Assembly (NCBI GenBank): GCA_029573365.1
Contig: JAKQGD010000638.1
Span: 1 to 8,402, forward strand
DNA from: Bacteroidota bacterium
Lineage (GTDB): Bacteria > Bacteroidota > Bacteroidia > Chitinophagales > Saprospiraceae
Direction of reading: 5' to 3'
Length of the DNA stretch: 8,402 nucleotides
Shown here: positions 5,493 to 8,402 of the stretch, in pieces
Position numbering within the stretch: position 1 is the first letter of the stretch
How the letters are laid out: every line of letters starts with the position of its first letter
Notes under the pieces: generated by a model
Told to the model about the DNA's origin: nothing
The model's input: only the letters and a program-made list of their open reading frames with translations
The model's database searches: none
Made by a program: the position numbers and the translations under genes

Positions 5493-5699
5493 ATGAATAA
5501 ACCAATTTTGACGCTGGTTGGTTTCGTTGTTTTTTGCATCGGCTTTCTTTCTGTTATATTTTCTATGGTGGGCCTGCATTTCAGTTTTCTTGGATTTATT
5601 GATGGGTACGGAGTTCTGACCATTGTCATACAGATTATCCTTATCCTCGGAGGTATGGTGATGATGTATGTATCGAGGATGCCTAAAGATGAGGATTGA
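5493..5699 (+). CDS. Small two-helix membrane protein, function unknown
   Basis: A 68-residue protein with an ATG start. It has two hydrophobic helices at about 4-28 and 40-61, a short loop (FLGFIDGYG) and a charged tail (SRMPKDED), so it is likely an inner-membrane protein. It stands alone: divergent from the HMG-CoA lyase across 118 bp and convergent with the DUF5686 gene, with only 9 bp between the stops. The sequence resembles short hypothetical proteins I associate with Cytophagia, and the alternation of hydrophobic blocks with a polar tail supports real coding. A competing minus-strand frame here is full of charged low-complexity residues and is judged a shadow. Neither a promoter nor a terminator is obvious. 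Confidence 0.7.
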   Translation: MNKPILTLVGFVVFCIGFLSVIFSMVGLHFSFLGFIDGYGVLTIVIQIILILGGMVMMYVSRMPKDED

Positions 5700-5708
5700 A
5701 ACCATATT

Positions 5709-8204
5709 TTAGTTATTGAGTAAAGCCGAAAGACGGATTGTCAGACCTCTGTCTTTGTATCCATTTTGGGCAAAAGCCCAGGTATAATCCAGGTCAAAAA
5801 GATGCAGGGGCCCCAGCCTGAAATTTTCCAGGCCCACAAACAACTCCAGATATTGTCCGTTTATTGGCTCGGTTAGAGCCGAAAACCCGGTCACAGTTTT
5901 AAAACTTGTTTTACGCATCAGCGGTATCTTATCCATGATAAAGCCGTTAAAATGATGCCTGAAATTGATTTGCATGTAATATCTGTCTGTACTGTAGGCA
6001 TAGTATGGCATCAGACTAAAGCTGGAAAGGTCAGGTGTAAAAGGCATCAATACCTGGTTGCCTATAGGGTGGAAAAAATCTCCGAAAAAAGTAGGTGGCC
6101 TACCCAGACCTGTGCCGTATTCAATATTGTAGCTGAAATAACCCAACAGTCTGGCATTGACATAGATGTCACGGATGCGAAGGGTAGCTTTGTTAAAAAA
6201 TCCTGATTTTCCATCGATCGGAATGCCTGCTTCGTAACTTAGTTCGATATTGGGCCAGTCACTGACATCTCTGATTTTTAGATTAGGGTACGTCGCATAT
6301 TTTTGGGCAGGGCGGATTAGGATGTGCACACGGTTTTTAAAGTAGCTGTTTTGTGCATAATATGCCGGGTCCAGATCTTTCCGAGGTATATTTTCACCGT
6401 AATATTTTGACTTGAAGCGGAAGCTGTACTGGGAGTTGACCTCCAATGGACTTCTACGTTCGACAGAGGAGGATAAGTCAATAAAAACCCCATTTAAGAT
6501 TTCTCTCCGAAAACCGGCTTCCAGATAATCCTTTTGATGAAGCCTGATGCTGTTAAACTTGCTCCAGAGCGAAGCCCAGCTGTTTCCCCTCTCGGCTATG
6601 GGCTGTCTTGGGTCAAACTGAATGTATCTTCTGCCGCCCTCAATGTTCCAGTAGCCCTGACTGAAATTGTCAAATCTTCTTTCCAGGTTGAAAAAAGCCT
6701 TAAACCTTTTGTCAGAAAAGCCATACTGAACGGTTGGTTCAAAAGTCCACTGCCTTAGCGTAGAGTCGGATTTTTCCCAGACGACATCGAGGCTCAATTT
6801 AAAGCCTTCCACAGCATTAAACCTGAAACTGGAAAGTGGGCTGGGGTAGGTCCAGCTTGTGTTCCTGTAGCTGTTGTTGTGTGTGTATCCGGTAAGTATT
6901 TTGAGAATGGAAAGTCTGTTTTCCACTTTGTCGACAGAATCCTGGTACGTCCTGGAATTCCACAGCCGCATAAGTGAGTCTTTGCGTATGTAGTCTCTTT
7001 GTTCTTCGGCGGTGAGAGGTATGGGTCTCTGATTGTTCCAGAACGCCGAATCCCGCACCAGTGCATCTTTTTCGACTTTGAAAATTTCCCTTTTGTTTAC
7101 CTGGCCACTGATGTCTTTGTCAGGCTGATAATTGGAAAAAATATAGGTGAAGCTCCCTTGTAGCCTGAAGCCAAGCAAGGCTGCTTTAAAGCTGAATACC
7201 TGACTCAGCATACGCCATTTGTCAGGACTTTGCACCGGTACAAAAATCTGCTTTACCTCTATGGTGTCTAGATATGTATTTTTGAGGGCAGGCCTGGTGA
7301 TAAGCAGGTCAGTGCTGTATATGTTCCACAGACTGTCGGTAATATACAGATAACCTTCCATCAGTGGTTCTGACTTTGATTTTGGTATAACCCTGATCTT
7401 GTTTATGAGCCTGCCTTCGCTGTCGATGATGGCATGTTCCAGCTTGTACCTGTAATGTGCGAGGGCATTATCGGCAATAGGTGAAATGATCGACCTGCTG
7501 AAATTTAGATATTCGGTGTACAAGTCGAATGAGGCCCAGTTAAACTGATTGGCTGTGAATAAAGAATTGGTACCCGAAGATACCGACGATACCATAACCT
7601 CCCTTATTTTGTCGGGGGCCTGGAAATAAAATTTTGATTTGGATTCCGAAAGATACACGATGCCTCTGCCTGTGGAGTCAAGGATACCATTCAGGGATCC
7701 GATTTCCTCGCCCAGAATTTTTTTTGGGGTATCTGTAAGTTTAACGACTCCCTTGACATACAGGTCAGCCTCATAGGAGGCAAATTGGTGCCTGAAATGT
7801 TCCCTCCTGGCAATGGCTTTTCTAATAACGGCATATGCGGGGTCCTCTCTGTCAGCGGTGATGACCAGTTCGGTTTGTAAGTTTTCGTCCGGTTCCATTC
7901 TGACATTCAGTTGTATAGGCTTTCCTGTGTAACTAATGACTCTGATCTGCTGCCGATAGCCCACATACCTGAATACGAGCCTTAATTCTCCATTTTCAGC
8001 TTCAAGCTGAAATATGCCCTCGGCATTACAAACTGTGCCTGAGGATGTGCCCTCCACATAAATAGTTGCAAATGGCAGGGGATTGTTTTCTGCGTCGGTG
8101 ACCAGGCCACTTATTTGTCCGGGTAGATCACAGATGTAAAATATAAAGCATAGACAGACTAAAATACATCGTTCTGTCCACTCAAGGGAAAAATTAGTAA
8201 ACAC
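5709..8204 (-). CDS. DUF5686 outer-membrane protein with carboxypeptidase-like regulatory domain
   Basis: Large envelope protein of Bacteroidota. With the GTG start at 8204 it has 831 residues. A hydrophobic stretch at about 13-25 (CILVCLCFIFYIC) followed by DLPGQ looks like a signal peptide. From about 30 to 105 comes a CarboxypepD_reg-like beta-sandwich (QISGLVTDAENNPLPFATIY, later FRYVGYRQQ), the N-terminal plug-like domain common in this phylum's outer-membrane proteins. DUF5686 follows, starting with DPAYAVIRKAIARRE at about 121-135, and the C-terminal half has the alternating aromatic pattern of a beta barrel. The biological role is unknown. The frame is open up to an ATG at 8288, but that part overlaps the conserved end of the YheT-type gene and does not look like an N-terminus. 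GTG at 8204 is the only usual start codon between there and the hydrophobic core, and it overlaps the upstream gene by 11 bp. Alternative starts are the ATG codons at 8240, 8279 and 8288. Probably co-transcribed with the hydrolase. Confidence 0.88.
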   Translation of the reverse strand: MFTNFSLEWTERCILVCLCFIFYICDLPGQISGLVTDAENNPLPFATIYVEGTSSGTVCNAEGIFQLEAENGELRLVFRYVGYRQQIRVISYTGKPIQLNVRMEPDENLQTELVITADREDPAYAVIRKAIARREHFRHQFASYEADLYVKGVVKLTDTPKKILGEEIGSLNGILDSTGRGIVYLSESKSKFYFQAPDKIREVMVSSVSSGTNSLFTANQFNWASFDLYTEYLNFSRSIISPIADNALAHYRYKLEHAIIDSEGRLINKIRVIPKSKSEPLMEGYLYITDSLWNIYSTDLLITRPALKNTYLDTIEVKQIFVPVQSPDKWRMLSQVFSFKAALLGFRLQGSFTYIFSNYQPDKDISGQVNKREIFKVEKDALVRDSAFWNNQRPIPLTAEEQRDYIRKDSLMRLWNSRTYQDSVDKVENRLSILKILTGYTHNNSYRNTSWTYPSPLSSFRFNAVEGFKLSLDVVWEKSDSTLRQWTFEPTVQYGFSDKRFKAFFNLERRFDNFSQGYWNIEGGRRYIQFDPRQPIAERGNSWASLWSKFNSIRLHQKDYLEAGFRREILNGVFIDLSSSVERRSPLEVNSQYSFRFKSKYYGENIPRKDLDPAYYAQNSYFKNRVHILIRPAQKYATYPNLKIRDVSDWPNIELSYEAGIPIDGKSGFFNKATLRIRDIYVNARLLGYFSYNIEYGTGLGRPPTFFGDFFHPIGNQVLMPFTPDLSSFSLMPYYAYSTDRYYMQINFRHHFNGFIMDKIPLMRKTSFKTVTGFSALTEPINGQYLELFVGLENFRLGPLHLFDLDYTWAFAQNGYKDRGLTIRLSALLNN

Positions 8205-8402
8205 CCTCTGACAAAAAAAATCTGAGAATGGCTGACTCATACCAGAAATAATCAGACCCAAAGGTAGTGAATCCGACATGACCTCCATATTTTGTGGTGA
8301 CCAAATGGAGGTTTTTATTTGCTCTGGCCTCGTCTATCGGGTAGGACGCCCGGGGCAGAAATGAGTCATCCCATGCATTGATCATCAATGCCGGCAAATT
8401 TA
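8194..8402 (-). CDS. YheT-type alpha/beta hydrolase, C-terminal part (runs off the window)
   Basis: Only the last 68 complete codons are visible, ending in TAA at 8194-8196; the rest lies beyond 8402. The fragment reads LPALMINAWDDSFLP, then a helix, then TKYGGHVGFTTFG. These fit the C-terminal Asp and His regions of the YheT/EMB8 branch of alpha/beta hydrolases: Asp in the NAWDD block after a hydrophobic strand, and His in GGHVGF. The nucleophile serine would be upstream, outside the window. Substrates are poorly known for this family. The TTG at 8397 is internal, not a start. Its end overlaps the DUF5686 gene in another frame, which shows that the long upstream extension of that frame is not real coding. 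Truncated by the window edge, not a pseudogene. Confidence 0.83.
   Translation of the reverse strand, partial: NLPALMINAWDDSFLPRASYPIDEARANKNLHLVTTKYGGHVGFTTFGSDYFWYESAILRFFLSEGVY

Noticed and set aside
5367..5705. A 112-residue minus-strand frame opposite the small membrane protein
   Set aside because: Its composition is rich in Asn, Lys and His without domains, and it overlaps a plus-strand frame with a convincing two-helix membrane pattern.
5729..5757. Dyad AAAGAC...GTCTTT just after the small gene at 5493 as a terminator
   Set aside because: It lies within the DUF5686 coding end, has a long loop and no T tract.

Overview
The window looks like chromosomal DNA from a Bacteroidota bacterium, most likely of the Cytophagia/Cytophagales type. 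The evidence is a primary sigma factor with the phylum's characteristic sequence (for example LDVLENN and SMDAPF), a DUF5686 outer-membrane protein with a carboxypeptidase-like regulatory domain, a secreted YceI protein, TTG starts, and two exact matches to the Bacteroidota promoter consensus TTTG-N19-21-TAnnTTTG. I see no mobile element, CRISPR array, tRNA or rRNA gene.

Layout. (1) Positions 2-601 (+): C-terminal two thirds of rpoD, closed by a strong intrinsic terminator at 631-668. (2) 681-2222 (-): a PlsC-like acyltransferase followed 12 bp later by a small three-helix membrane protein, apparently one operon. (3) 2267-3208 (+): miaA, divergent from the acyltransferase across a 44-bp gap, with an exact promoter that lies partly inside the acyltransferase start. 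(4) 3332-3907 (+): a secreted YceI-family lipid-binding protein. (5) 3908-4468: 561 bp without a protein gene. It contains an exact promoter, two near-identical 80-bp direct repeats that can each fold, and a very strong terminator, so it looks like a roughly 370-nt non-coding RNA gene. (6) 4469-5374 (-): HMG-CoA lyase family enzyme, convergent on the RNA locus and probably sharing its terminator. (7) 5493-5699 (+): a small two-helix membrane protein. (8) 5709-8204 (-): DUF5686 outer-membrane protein, overlapping the end of a YheT-type alpha/beta hydrolase (8194-8402, partial), probably one operon.

Most protein genes are housekeeping or envelope genes: transcription initiation, tRNA modification, phospholipid acylation, acyl-CoA catabolism and outer-membrane biogenesis. 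They do not form one pathway. The most unusual part is the tandem-repeat RNA locus at 3925-4335. It has a promoter at one end, a terminator at the other, no downstream gene on its strand, and mutually exclusive pairings around the terminator. I do not recognise it as tmRNA, RNase P RNA, SRP RNA or a familiar riboswitch, and it is the best candidate here for something undescribed.
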